NCBI GenBank assembly: GCA_963070105.1
Contig: OY718806.1
Location: 10,752,190-10,816,189, forward strand
Direction: 5' to 3'
DNA length: 64,000 bases
Source: Litomosoides sigmodontis
Taxonomy: Eukaryota; Nematoda; Chromadorea; Rhabditida; Onchocercidae
A program made the position numbers and the translations under genes. The first letter of the stretch is position 1. Each line of letters opens with the position of its first letter. Positions 37,355 to 48,740 of the stretch are shown here, one piece after another. The notes under the pieces were generated by a model, which saw nothing but the letters and a program-made list of their open reading frames with translations, searched no databases and was not told where the DNA came from.

Positions 37355-40089
37355 ATTCGATGTTTATTAATTGTAGCATTGTTTGCTTAGCGTAAAACTG
37401 GTTAGAATGAGTTAGTGTTAACTGGTAGTGAGTGCATCGACAGATGGCAGGATGATAAGATAGATAGATGCACGACTTTGCATTCGTCCATCCTTTGGTG
37501 GCTTTGATATCCTGCACTGAGCGCAATATACAGACAAAGAAACAATTACTTGAAAGGAACAAGTAAAGAAGGAAAGTAAAGTAGATTTTGTTACGCATGG
37601 GAAATATTGTGAAGGAATGAATGAATGTACGGGATGATTGGATTTTGGTTCCAGTGGAATAAATTTAAAGATTCATTGATCACAATTGACAACTCATCCT
37701 GCTGCACATAGCTGGAAAGCTTTTGCTGCGCCGCTGTTTCTCTTGTTGCTTGGAGTTGTTTGGGTATACGCGAAAAGTCCTGTCTGTACACGTTATTATT
37801 ATTCCATGTTGGCACTTGAGCGCTTTTAATGCTCTCATCTACTGTTTATGACATTCGAATCAGAGAATGAGCGTTCTTGTAAGTATGGGACCACATCTTC
37901 CCTTATTTATGCACATAAATTGTATTTCGTCAGTTGCTTTATATCCATCGTGGTATTGTTTCCGAGTAACGGCAACAACCTGTCTCACCAAAATCCTTGC
38001 TATCGATCGACACATACATGTGCTTCCCCCATAAATTACCCTGCGTGAATTATTCGATGATCCGCAAAGCAAAGTGCCTTCAGTGTCTTCCTCTTGTTGG
38101 TTTGTTTTTGTATGGTATCGTAACGTCGGGTTTCTTCTTTCCCTGTAATAGAAAAAAGAATCTAGGGTGTTGTGGAAACAAAACAATTCAACTGAATGTA
38201 AGTAAATAAATGTTTGCGCACATGTTGGAAATAGTAACGCAAAATTATTATGTGTATGTATACATTTCACATTCTTGCGTATTCCGACACGTCGTTTTTT
38301 TTCTCACGCAATCCGTATTTGGTTAGGTAATCCTTTCTCCACCCCTCATGGTGTCTTCCTAGCAGAAAGACGATTAATGTTGGAACTGAGGTGCCACATG
38401 GTTTTACAGTCAACAAAGAACAACATACGAACGATGAAACAACTAGCAAGGGCCTAAGCAATAAGGTATTTCGACAATTTAATTTCCTTCCAAATCCCAT
38501 TATTCTTTTTATTGCGACTTTGCAAATTATCGCACTCCGTTCCGCGCTCATGACCCCTACAGCTCTCATGATTGCATGCAATGCATCGAGGTATTCGAGG
38601 ATTGCTATCAGTTTTACAATTGGGATGGGAAACGGATTGCATGAGTAGAAACATAGTTGGAAATTTCCAGGAAGTAGTCCTACCGTTGTTTTGACAAAAT
38701 TTTCCTACACAGCGCTCTATGTAGACATGCACACGTGGTCAAGTGCTGCGGTCATAGATAGGTCATAGATAGGATCACAATATGATGTCGAATCTAATCT
38801 AACAACACATTAGTTGAATTCCGGTCGGCTCTGATCACTTTCAATATTAGAAAGGAGAAATATATAGTAGTAGATGAACCGAGTTCCAACTTTAAGCAAG
38901 GAGCCGGAATTAATCGTAGAGATGGTGAGAGTTGCCAATGCTTCAATGAGACATGATGCATGCAACTTCGGTCTGGTCACTCACACTGGGAAAGAACGTC
39001 CGTCCTTATATGTGCTGTGCCAAAGCACCAGCTTCTTGCGACTTTCTCATGCTTATGCAGAGTAGCAGCAATTATTCAATCCTTTGTTGTTAATGGCAAC
39101 TTGAACCGCCGCCACTGCACCTTCCAACATAAAGCTTCTCGTCATTCAAAGTTGGGGCGGGTGAAGTGATCTGATCTGATCTGTTGCACACTGGTAACAC
39201 AAAACTTGTGTATCTGCTTTTCAGTTAGCAAAAGATCAAAACATATCTGGAATGGAGTTGGAATATGTTTTCATGAGAAGATAGGTAGAGTAGATTCACC
39301 GACGTCGCTGCTGGTACGGGTGAGGCCTGGGAAATGACCACACACACACGCACTCAGACACTTCTTCATTTCCAGACGCACCCACAGAGTGGAAAAAATG
39401 AAGCAGCCAGCGTCCTTCTCACTTTTAAGTGCTGCAGGAATGCGGCCGTTGCGAAGGAAAAACGCCCTTTCAAGAGGGTGCGTAAAAGTAGAGGCATCAA
39501 TGACCGGAGGAATATCACATCCTGAGAAGCCTCGAACTGATGCTTGGGGAGGTAGCGAAAGACTGCAAACCACACAGGGAGATGAGCAAAATTGTTGAAA
39601 GGAGACAGTTAAAGCGACCATCATTAGCTAACTGTTTGTTACGTGAAAGCTGGCGGCTTTCAAGCAATGCAGCTTCATTTCACATCCTCACATCTCCTCC
39701 ACTCCGCACTTTCATATTCGTTAGAGCGCCGCGAAGGCTGCGTGCTATCCATCTGTCCCTCCAACCAATGGCTCTCTCAAGTGACAGCAAAGCACACCGC
39801 TGCTGCCACAACCCCAGCTAGTCACTTAATTACAAATACCAACTTCTTCCATATCTTCACAACTTCCTTCCTTTCCCTTCTCAATTGTTCACGGAAAGCA
39901 ACATGCTTCAGGCTCCACCAAAAGATAAAGCACCGCCCGAAAACGTACTAACTAGAAAGTGCGCAATACGGGTGACGCATGTCGTCGTCAGACCTCCTGA
40001 GCTCTTCTTACTGCACCACCACATGCAATTCCGCTACTAAAGACGTGAAGCATTACATAGCGCAACCAAGAGGAAGGAAGGAGTAAGAT

Positions 40090-40112
40090 GAGTGAGTGAG
40101 TGAGTGAGTGAG
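40090..40112. repeat. (GAGT)n short tandem repeat
   Basis: Five to six GAGT units. Confidence 0.9.
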
Positions 40113-40460
40113 CGGTTGCGGTGATGCGTGTTATGGGGCGTCGTTGGACGGGTTCTCCTTCAGCCCTTAAGCTTCTTCTGCTCCCGCGTGGTGGTGTGTG
40201 TTGACAGGATCGATGAATTTTAGAGAATTCGTAGGCGACCTAAACCACCACCATCTTATCAAGCCGTTTAATCTGGCAGATTGTGCTTACTGACTTAAGC
40301 ACAGTGCCCTTTGCTTGCTTCTTGGTTCGTCAATAGACGTATAAAAGGGGGGAAGGGAGTTAACCGAGCTACAATTTTACTTTGTTGTCTTGTGCAAGTA
40401 CATGTGCATGTACATGACTGTTAATTAAATGACTCCATGCACACTCTCTGCCCGGTAATT

Positions 40461-40472
40461 TTTTTTTTCCAG
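40461..40472 (+). promoter_or_regulatory. Candidate spliced-leader trans-splice acceptor of makorin
   Basis: A polypyrimidine tract ending TTTTTTCCAG lies 27 bases before the ATG at 40500. The strong acceptor with no coding frame before it fits spliced-leader addition. A cis-spliced 5' UTR intron is the alternative. Confidence 0.5.
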
Positions 40473-40499
40473 AAAAACGGTGCAGAACATTCGGCGCAT

Positions 40500-42656
40500 A
40501 TGGCTACTGGTAAGCATTTAATTTGTAACTTCGTGCAGGTCCGGAAGTTTATTCCAGATTGGCAGGTCTTTCGAACTTTTATGTTAGTTAGAATTTAGGT
40601 TTAGGAGAGGATGGAGAAATTGTTATTAATTATTACAACCATCAAAATTTGCATCAGTTGGGCACATCATCTCTTTTTGTACAAGTTTCATTTTTTTCAA
40701 GCATCAACGACCACTCCAACGGATAAAATTTTATGTCGATATTTTGCGAATAATATCTGTCGTGCAGGTTCCTCATGTCCATTTTCACACGACCGTAATT
40801 GTAAACCAGATCGCACATGTCGGTACTATGTTATTGGGAAATGTGCTTTTGGTACTTCTTGCAGGTGCAATGCTTCGTTCATTTTTTCATTCAGCTAGTA
40901 GTACCTGAATAGACAGACTGCTTTCATTAGACCATCTAACATTCTAGCGATAGAATTCGCTTGATGCTGGCTGTGATGTATTTGTGTTAGGAGTGCATCA
41001 TCTATGCTGACATAAGAGAATTCTAACACACGTGCAGTTGTTAATGGTATGAAGTGCTTCTCAGGTACGATCACAAACGACCACCGTTAGATGGGGTTAA
41101 GGCAGCGAGAAGTTCTCCTCGTTTAGCAGGAAATTGCGACTCAACCAAAGGTGGGTAGCAGTGTTTCTAGTCAGTCATATATTATCATTAACGCTTTCTT
41201 TCATATGATCAGTAAGAAATGTGAGATACAACAGGAGAAAAACAATTGTATTTAGTGGGTACAATCACAGTGGACTAATGAGTACGAGAGGAGTTAATGA
41301 ACTTGATTGTTTACTGGTGATGTGATGTACAAGCAGTGTGGTGGTTATTGGTTATTCCAGCCATGGACAATGGTTGCAGCAGTGACAACAGAACAACTGT
41401 AGAAGTGGAAGGAAACCGGAGCAGTTACGTGTTTTCCGTTGATGCGGCCGAATTTGTTCCCTCTTGGAAAATGACAGCGTTAGACGAAGTTAATACTGTT
41501 GCTTCGCGGTATGTGCACGTACAGATCTTATGCAAATGGTGAATTATTCGTTCATATAAAATGAAATAAAGGAATGTGGAATTTGTAGATCGTCTTCACA
41601 TCCACTACCGTTATGTCCCTATTTCGAAACGGGGGAGTGTGACAAGGGTGATAAATGCCAGTTTGTTCATGGTGATGTTTGCGATCTTTGTAATGTTCCT
41701 TGCTTACATCCAATGGATGCAGAACAACGCGCACAACATCGACGGGAATGCATTGACGCTCATGAAGCTGCCATGGAAGAAGCGTTTGCTGAAGCACGCT
41801 CAGCTGATAAAATGTGTGGTATATGTATGGAAAACATTAGGCAAGTGAATGCTCTCCTTTTTAGTGAAGGCAGGCGAAGGAACTTTTATTTTTAAACACA
41901 AGATTAATTTTGATTATCATACGTAAGCATGAGAATATGTCCACTTTCAGAGATATAAAGAGCCGTTTTGGAATCCTGGAAGGGTGCAAGCACTGCTTTT
42001 GTTTAGACTGTATTCGGCGGTGGCGCCGAAATCAGAATGATCATTTTGAGAAGAAAACAGTTCGCAGTTGTCCTGAATGTCGCACTCATTCAGATTTCGT
42101 CATCCCTGGTTTGTGATCTGCATTCTGCTCTATCATAACAAAACGAAAATGTGTTGCTATATGTGGTAATATAAAAAAATATTTTGTTTAGAAAGATATT
42201 ATGGGCTTAAGTTCGATTAAATATTTTCCATTTTATGGAAAAGAGAATGCGGACGTACGTACATGTTGCAGCCACATACTGGGTCGAGGATCAAGCAGAC
42301 AAGGATGATCTGATTGCTAGATTTCGTGAAAATACAAAACAGAAACAATGCAAATATGTGAAGGAAGGGTATATTGATGATTGTCCGTTTGGGAACAAGT
42401 GTTTCTACAAACATGAATTACCAGATGGCACCATCGTGGAGGGCGATAGCCCACGAACTCTTCAAAGGTTCTCATACGTAAAGTTACTTCCAGCTAGTTG
42501 TTTTGTTTGATATTCATGGAAGGATGGTGATATGTAACGTTTTGCAGACGAAGACGACCGTTCTATCACGAAGGATGGTCACTTTTTGATTCAGACTCAG
42601 AGGATGATTTTTCGAGAATTGCAGAGGGCATTATTAGCCAAGTCAGTCTCGTTTAG
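40500..42656 (+). CDS. lep-2: Makorin RING E3 ubiquitin ligase, complete, 8 exons
   Basis: Exons 40500-40509, 40702-40864, 41065-41150, 41361-41518, 41572-41840, 41951-42108, 42272-42467 and 42548-42656 give 382 residues, in the range for makorins. Domain order is diagnostic: two N-terminal CCCH fingers (CRYFANNICRAGSSCPFSH and CRYYVIGKCAFGTSCRYDH), a third CCCH (CPYFETGECDKGDKCQFVH) followed by the makorin Cys-His motif and CLHPMD, a C3HC4 RING (CGICMENI, CKHCFCLDCIRRW, CPEC), then YWVE and a last CCCH (CKYVKEGYIDDCPFGNKCFYKH region). Makorins bind RNA through the CCCH fingers and ubiquitinate proteins through the RING. The C. elegans member LEP-2 controls LIN-28 and developmental timing. 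Intron 5 has a GC donor. The exon 4 donor (41512 or 41518) is ambiguous. A possible polyadenylation signal (AATAAA) lies at 43211. Confidence 0.95.
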
Positions 42657-43642
42657 AATCATTATGAAGTGTTTCCATTCTCACCCATTGCACTTATCGT
42701 TGACAGTGCTAGACATTATTTTTCAACACCTTTAAAATCATATTCGAGGAATAGTTCGTTGTTATGGGTTTCTGTTCGCTTCTTTTCCTTCCTGTTATTC
42801 TATGGCAAACTAGCACCGTTCTGTTTTTGTGCACTTGAATTTTGTTTGCCGCTTTTTGCGTTCTAACTGCTAACGTGTTTATTTTTTCACTGGACTTTAT
42901 ATTGTGTTTCGGTTTGTAAATTTTCCATCAGGAATAAGTTGAGCATAAGTGGTATTATGCTGTAATGTTCGGCCTATTTTTCATTGGCCTATTTATTTTT
43001 TTTTTGTGTCAAACTAATGTTCTAGTGTTTGTTATTGGTTTCTAATGAGGCGTTATTCCAGTTAAATCTGGTGTTCATATTTTGAGATCGTATAATTGTT
43101 TTCCTATTCATTTTTTTGTTCGACGGTAAGATGTCCTTCAATGATTTCCCTGAAAATAGTTCTGAGTCAGAACTCTATGTTTCCAAACGTTTAAAGAAAA
43201 CTTAAATTTAAATAAACTTACATGGAAAAATTGAAAGTTTTACTTCCGTATTTTTAATTTAAGTACAACTGCGTCAGTCGAAAGAAGTGCTTAATTTGGT
43301 GCAATCGAAAGTGTCTACTGCTCTTTAACAGATATCTATATCAGCTGAAAGACATTTTAGGCTGAAGACTCGCCATCCCTCTACCGTGTAGTTGGAATCA
43401 TTGTCTTGGTGATGGCTTCGATTGAGTATGGTAAATGAGTAACAAAACTAAAATTAAATTTGGCCTGCGTTAGATTGAAACCTGATATGTTGACACTGAA
43501 AATGAGTGGCAGGGGAAATTGTTAAAAACGGAATTGATTAACCGTACGAATGTGGAAAAAAGTGAGATGTAGTGCAGAATTCGTCCTGAGATTATTTCAG
43601 TTCTTGTTTGCTGTATAAGACACTGGAAGGGTTCATGTATTC
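42657..43642. other. Gap between makorin and SPIN90-like genes
   Basis: About 1 kb of AT-rich sequence on the plus-strand side, holding the makorin 3' UTR (AATAAA at 43211-43216) and the short 5' UTR of the next gene. No further gene seen. Confidence 0.6.
43592..43600 (+). promoter_or_regulatory. Candidate trans-splice acceptor of SPIN90-like gene
   Basis: ATTATTTCAG ends at 43600, 42 bases before the ATG at 43643. The frame upstream of the ATG contains TAA, so this acceptor precedes a non-coding leader. Confidence 0.45.
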
Positions 43643-45626
43643 ATGTACGTTCCGATACTGAACAGCAAAGAAAAGGCTCGAGAATTGATTGATGTCGTTA
43701 GAGAACAAACTGATGCTCCTATAAGAACATGTATAAATACTGTATCGATCATTCTGAGTAGTTTACTGCGGGATTTGCCAGATGTATATAGTCTTCACAT
43801 TATAAAAAATGATTTGGAAAACGACGATTTAATCGATGTCGACAATTGCTATGATGCAGAAGTGTTGAAGCAGCTCATCGCCAGCATAACAAGTTACATT
43901 GAGGATAAGTGTCAGGTATACCACCGATTTACTGTTACTGTTGTCATCGATAGTCGTAAAGCTGCATTCAAGCAAGCTTTGAACTAGGATGGAGGGAAAC
44001 ATTATATATTACTTTAGACAATATTTTGCAGCTCGATTGGTCTATTCGGGATGACGAAGCTGTGGTGGTTAAATCTCTGCAACAATTTTCTGGATTTCTG
44101 GTAACGTAATAATATAGCACTGGTCTGTGGTCTTATGGTTATGCATCGAAATTTTAATGCTTTCCAAATTCAATTTTATTAATGTTCAAATATTTAAAAA
44201 ATTTACTCCGAACTTACTGACCTGTTGAAGAGAGGGGATCCAATACAGCATATGATGAAGAATTAATTGTCTTGTGAAATTCAAATTGTAGAAGAAAGCT
44301 GATATTCGAGTACCCATGAAACGTTTTCGTCAGGACGATTATGCCTTCATTGAGCAACTCGTTTCACTTTACCAAATGGTAAGTTTTCATCCCGAAACAG
44401 TCCAATGTAGAAGTGGTATAAAACAGTTCTTCAAAACTCTACATTAGTGGAATTCATTACCTTTGCTATCTTTTAGGAACTGAAGAAATCAGTACGCATC
44501 GAGCTTCTTTCAACGTTTCACTCACTTTGTTTGTTGGACCGTTCAGTCATAATAATGCTGCTTTGTGGACAATTGCCAGTACTACTGGTGTTGCAAAATA
44601 ATTTCTCTTTGCCACTTACCGAACTTGATATATCAACTTTGCAGTTGCTTTCTGTATTGTTTTCGACTGGCGAGAAATTCCCCACCTCACATTACGTTAA
44701 GTTTCATTTTCTTTCATTTTCTCACTCGTCTTATATAACATTGTCAAATTCAATAATTTTTTTCTGAATAAGATAGCTGTTAACATTTAAAGCTACGAAG
44801 GTGACATTGTACAAATTTTCCAATTCTTTTGAACATTACTGGTATTCTTTTTCAGATGCTCTGAATTTGGAATTCTTGACGAAAATAGTCTCGATAATAG
44901 AAGATTTTGCAGACGCTTTTCAGTTCATTTTATCATTCAATGTCCATTTTGAGTCAAATGAAAGTACTGTTATTCAGGCTTTGCATAAGAATCCTCCACC
45001 TACATTTGGTCAATTACTCACAGTACAGTTGAACCTATGCAGAGCTGACAGTAAAGGTAGGTGCATGGGTTGGTTAAAAATAGCCGCAGAATCCTTTATT
45101 CGAAAAATTTCAGTAACAAAGCTACCGTAGTCTATTCTATTTCTAAATGGAATGCTCGCTGTTGTCTGGATCTTGTAATACCGTCGATTTTTACTTTGAG
45201 TTCGTTCTTCAGATTTACGCGCAGTTAAATTGTTGATGGACATTTTTTGTGTATCAGATGAGCTCATTGCGATTCTTTTTTATGATAACGATTTAAAAGT
45301 TCTTTATGGCATATTATGTCAAGATTTGATCGACACAAACGAAACACAGGTGCAGCTTTATTAATAGATCCACAAATTCTGTTGTTTTCAGACTGCTACC
45401 TATTTTCGACATAATTCAAAAGTAAACTGTTTAGAAAATGGCGATGATACTGCAAATAATGACAAATATGGAAGTGATAAAACGATGCGGCCTTACTCAA
45501 GAAGTATATGCATCAGTGAAAACTTTTCTTCTGATTCATGAAACAGAACTGGAGTTAAGACACTGCGCGGAATCCATCTTGCAACAGGTCACCAAACAAC
45601 AAACAAATTTACCCCTCGCAATGTAG
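43643..45626 (+). CDS. NCKIPSD: SPIN90/NCKIPSD (Dip/WISH) family leucine-rich domain protein, 8 exons
   Basis: Exons 43643-43915, 44032-44100, 44292-44378, 44477-44700, an 8-nt microexon 44793-44800, 44856-45056, 45213-45349 and 45435-45626 give 396 residues in one frame. The helical repeat region matches the leucine-rich domain of SPIN90: SVRIELLSTFHSLCLLD, LQLLSVLFSTGEKFP, LNLEFLTKIVSIIED, FILSFNVHFESNES, AVKLLMDIFCVSDELIAILF and a C-terminal ESILQQVTKQ helix. SPIN90/Dip1 proteins activate the Arp2/3 complex to seed linear actin filaments without a pre-existing filament. Vertebrate members begin with an SH3 domain; here the frame is closed just before the ATG and no SH3 is visible, so this looks like a leucine-rich-domain-only form like fission-yeast Dip1. 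Without the microexon the frame breaks at exon 4/5. AATAAA lies at 45856. Confidence 0.82.
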
Positions 45627-45869
45627 TATTCGATGTGCTAAAAATTTTGCTGCAATGCCTCTTTTTATGTTTCAAGTATTAAAAGAAATATTTGTTGCCA
45701 GTTGTAATGCCCTTTGTCCCGTGTTGTAAACTTTTAGTCTGCAACAGCTTCACTATGTGATCTAAACTAATTGGGTCAGGACGCTTAATCAATAACGAGG
45801 TTAAAAAGCGTAACAAAAATTTTGTGATTCTTTAATACTAGTTCGTTAGCAGTGAAATAAAACTGGTAA

Positions 45870-46047
45870 AGATGTATTGGAAATGTCGCATCTTCGTCCT
45901 CCAACCTACATTCATATTCAGAGTGACAACCGTTAGGGAGTGGGAAATTTGCTTAGCTATGTGTGAAAGATTGGCGAAGCAACTTCTTCTTTTGCGGTGT
46001 CCTGAATATATGCGAAAAATAGCTGAGATGAAAAAGGTGGGATAGTG
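45870..46047 (+). CDS. Exon-like 58-codon open frame, unassigned
   Basis: An ATG-started frame encodes an amphipathic, helix-prone stretch (ICLAMCERLAKQLLLLRCPEYMRKIAEM) and meets an AAG|GTGGGA donor before its stop. An acceptor-like TTCATATTCAG lies inside. The residue pattern looks coding, but no continuation exon could be found. It may be an alternative 3' exon of the SPIN90-like gene, an upstream exon of pdk-1 or chance. Confidence 0.25.
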
Positions 46048-46605
46048 CTATGGATGGCGTTATTTAAGCTAGGTAGTCTATGTGTTCTTGAAGAGACCAT
46101 GTTATTCATAATCAGTTTTTTTTGTTACTATGTGTTTGCTCCTGTCAAAAGTAACACTTACTCTAATTATGGTCTTAACAAAAATTTGACGTAACATCGT
46201 AACGATTCAATTAACGTAAAATGTCCTCGGAGTTTACACAGATTGATAGGATTTCTAAAATTTCAAGCACTTTTGTTTCTGGTTTCAACATAAGATGGCC
46301 ATCTTTTCAGATGGTTACACGGCTTGACACACAACATTAAACGAACAACTTTTTTCAAACCTTTGTGAGCTGTTTTATTTGAAAAAAAAATGAGCACTGG
46401 ACAGCGTTATAGTTCAACATGCTTTTAAAGTGAACCGTCGCAATACGTAGGTTAGGTTTTACTGATTCATTTCCTGTGTTTTTCGTGGCAAATTTATAAA
46501 TTTTAACGGATCTCGTCTTTCTTTGTTACTGCCAGCCTACCATAACTTTCAGTAATGAAATGTTTCACATTTTTCACAGTAAGCATTTTTTGATTTTAAC
46601 GTTAG

Positions 46606-46734
<129 letters not shown>

Positions 46735-46847
46735 GTTCACAGCTAAATAAGTCTGGAACAGGAGTAGGAAAAGTTGAGTCGACATTATTTATTTGCAAAC
46801 ATAGACACGATATACACAGTTACTCAAGACAATGACGACTGTTGTGT

Positions 46848-46900
46848 ATTTTATTTAAATTTCTATAAAATACATATTTTATTTAAGTTCTATAAAAAGT
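46848..46900. repeat. Tandem duplication of ~26 bp
   Basis: Two adjacent copies of TATTTTATTTAA(A/G)TTCTATAAAA-like sequence differ at a few positions. They lie about 115 bp after the long TA tract. Confidence 0.7.
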
Positions 46901-48740
46901 TATGAACACAGGAGATTAAATCAAATGATTTAAAAATCATCAAAATGCAAATGAAAGCACCTACGCGACACTTATGAAGTGACATATTTAGCGCTAAAAC
47001 TGACTTAGATGCAGTTTGGAATAAAAAAATATCGAAGAGTAAGAAAATGGCTTATGGCAACAGTAACAAGTGGTTAGCGTCATAGTACAACTAAAAAATC
47101 GGAAAATTCACAAATGGTAAATTTCTCAAAGTTGACAAAAAGCTTTCATTGGATTAAGAACTCCTCGGCAAAAGTGGACAATATGATCTGTGAAGAGCGT
47201 TGGGAATTCAGCACGTTTATTTGTTTGTTTGTTTATTAGAAACGGTCACGTTCGTGCTGCCAATTGTTTTTGTGAGGAGCTTCTCTGATTCTGTTCACCA
47301 AGCTATAGTGTCGATTAGGAGATGTAGGATGCCTTACTCTTCGTTGACGAAGAGTATTATGAGTAATTGTTTGTTTATTCGAGGAAGCAATACCTTTACC
47401 AGAACTATGGAGCAATATCAGTAATCATCTACAATGTAAGTTCACCTTTGGGATACTGTCACAGTAAAAATTTGAGAGTTTTTATTTATGGAATATTTCG
47501 GATTCTCCATGAAGATTGATTTCGCAGGAATCATGTTTAATCCGATATTTTTCATGCTGGTTTATTGTGTTGACTTTATTTGTTGAATTCGATTCCTTGT
47601 TGATCGATCCAGTTGTTGATGCACCGTATTTGTTCGACACACGGTATGGTTCTGCGTCTTTTTTCTTCTCATCATTCCTTTTCTTTTTATCCAAACTTTA
47701 GATGATGAAGGCGGTAGTTACTTTTCTTTAGACGTTCTATTCTTCAAAAGTAGGCTAATTCTGACACTCATTACCTCATTGATCTTCATTACAGAACTGT
47801 AAAATCAAGCCAATTGAGTTAATGCATCGATTAGCGTGCGCACTACATGGCTGCACCAGTTTTTTTACTATCATCGCCCCTTCAGCTTGAACAATGAATT
47901 TCAGTTCATCAACATTCGGAACATAAAACATAACCGTAGAACTGGAAAAACAAGAAATACACTTCCCGAATCACTCACTTTCCAAGTGCATCCTACGAGT
48001 GCATTTCGCTGTTCGAAGTTTACGAATGCATACAAATGCAAAACTCGTTCGCTGGTATTTGTTACGTCTGATGTCTACTGTAGTATGTTCGCTGTGTGTA
48101 GTAGTTCAAGCTTCTAGAACATATATGTATGCTGGTAGTTTTGACAAATGATTGATTAAACAAATTTTGACATTTTCCAGAATGAAAGTCGGTGTAGGAA
48201 ATTGCAAAGAGGGAATAGTGAGCCTGATAATTTGTGATGGCTGTATATCGCGGTGACCTGATGGTGGTTGCTGCACCCGATTGCTTGTCTATCGTATTTG
48301 AAACTGACGGTGATTCTCCATCCACCAATGGTTTGTTTATGCCTCAGTCGTAATTCCTTATCTGATGCAATACTGATATCGTAATGCTAGGTGCACATTG
48401 GTAAGAGAACAGGTTTATTTCAACAAACAATTATTTGAAATGTCTTCACTAAGTTTTTAACGATGTTGTGAACCCGTGTACATGTCCTTGGGAAAAGTCC
48501 TAGCAGCTATACACTGGATAACTTTCGATCTGGGTAGTATGTGTTTCGGTTACAAAAATTTGATTGTCCTATTGCCATTTTCATGACAACAGTAATTCTA
48601 ACCTCGTGTACGTCAACCGAGTGCATATGAAGTTTGTTACATTAGGACCGTTGTTGCGATCAAGTAGAAAGTTTACTTTTCAATATCTTTCAGTGACAAC
48701 AAATGTGTTTGTTCATTTTGCTGATGAAAAGGATAAAGCA

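Larger units (their letters stand above)
37355..40499. other. Intergenic region between FRMD4 and makorin genes
   Basis: Begins with the FRMD4 3' region (AATAAA at 37658-37663). Overlapping frames of 90-136 codons on both strands at 37.8-38.7 kb and 39.3-39.95 kb have no domain, repeat or splice pattern I recognise. A GAGT tetranucleotide run lies at 40090-40112. No gene is supported. Confidence 0.55.

Noticed and set aside
39271..39951. Overlapping 60-117-codon frames on both strands
   Set aside because: Several mutually exclusive frames of similar length exist in a slightly GC-richer patch, and none has a domain or convincing splice sites.
45422..45434. 13-nt GT...AG segment as an ultra-short intron
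   Set aside because: Far below any spliceosomal size limit; use of its 3' AG as an alternative acceptor for the 85-nt intron explains the frame without it.
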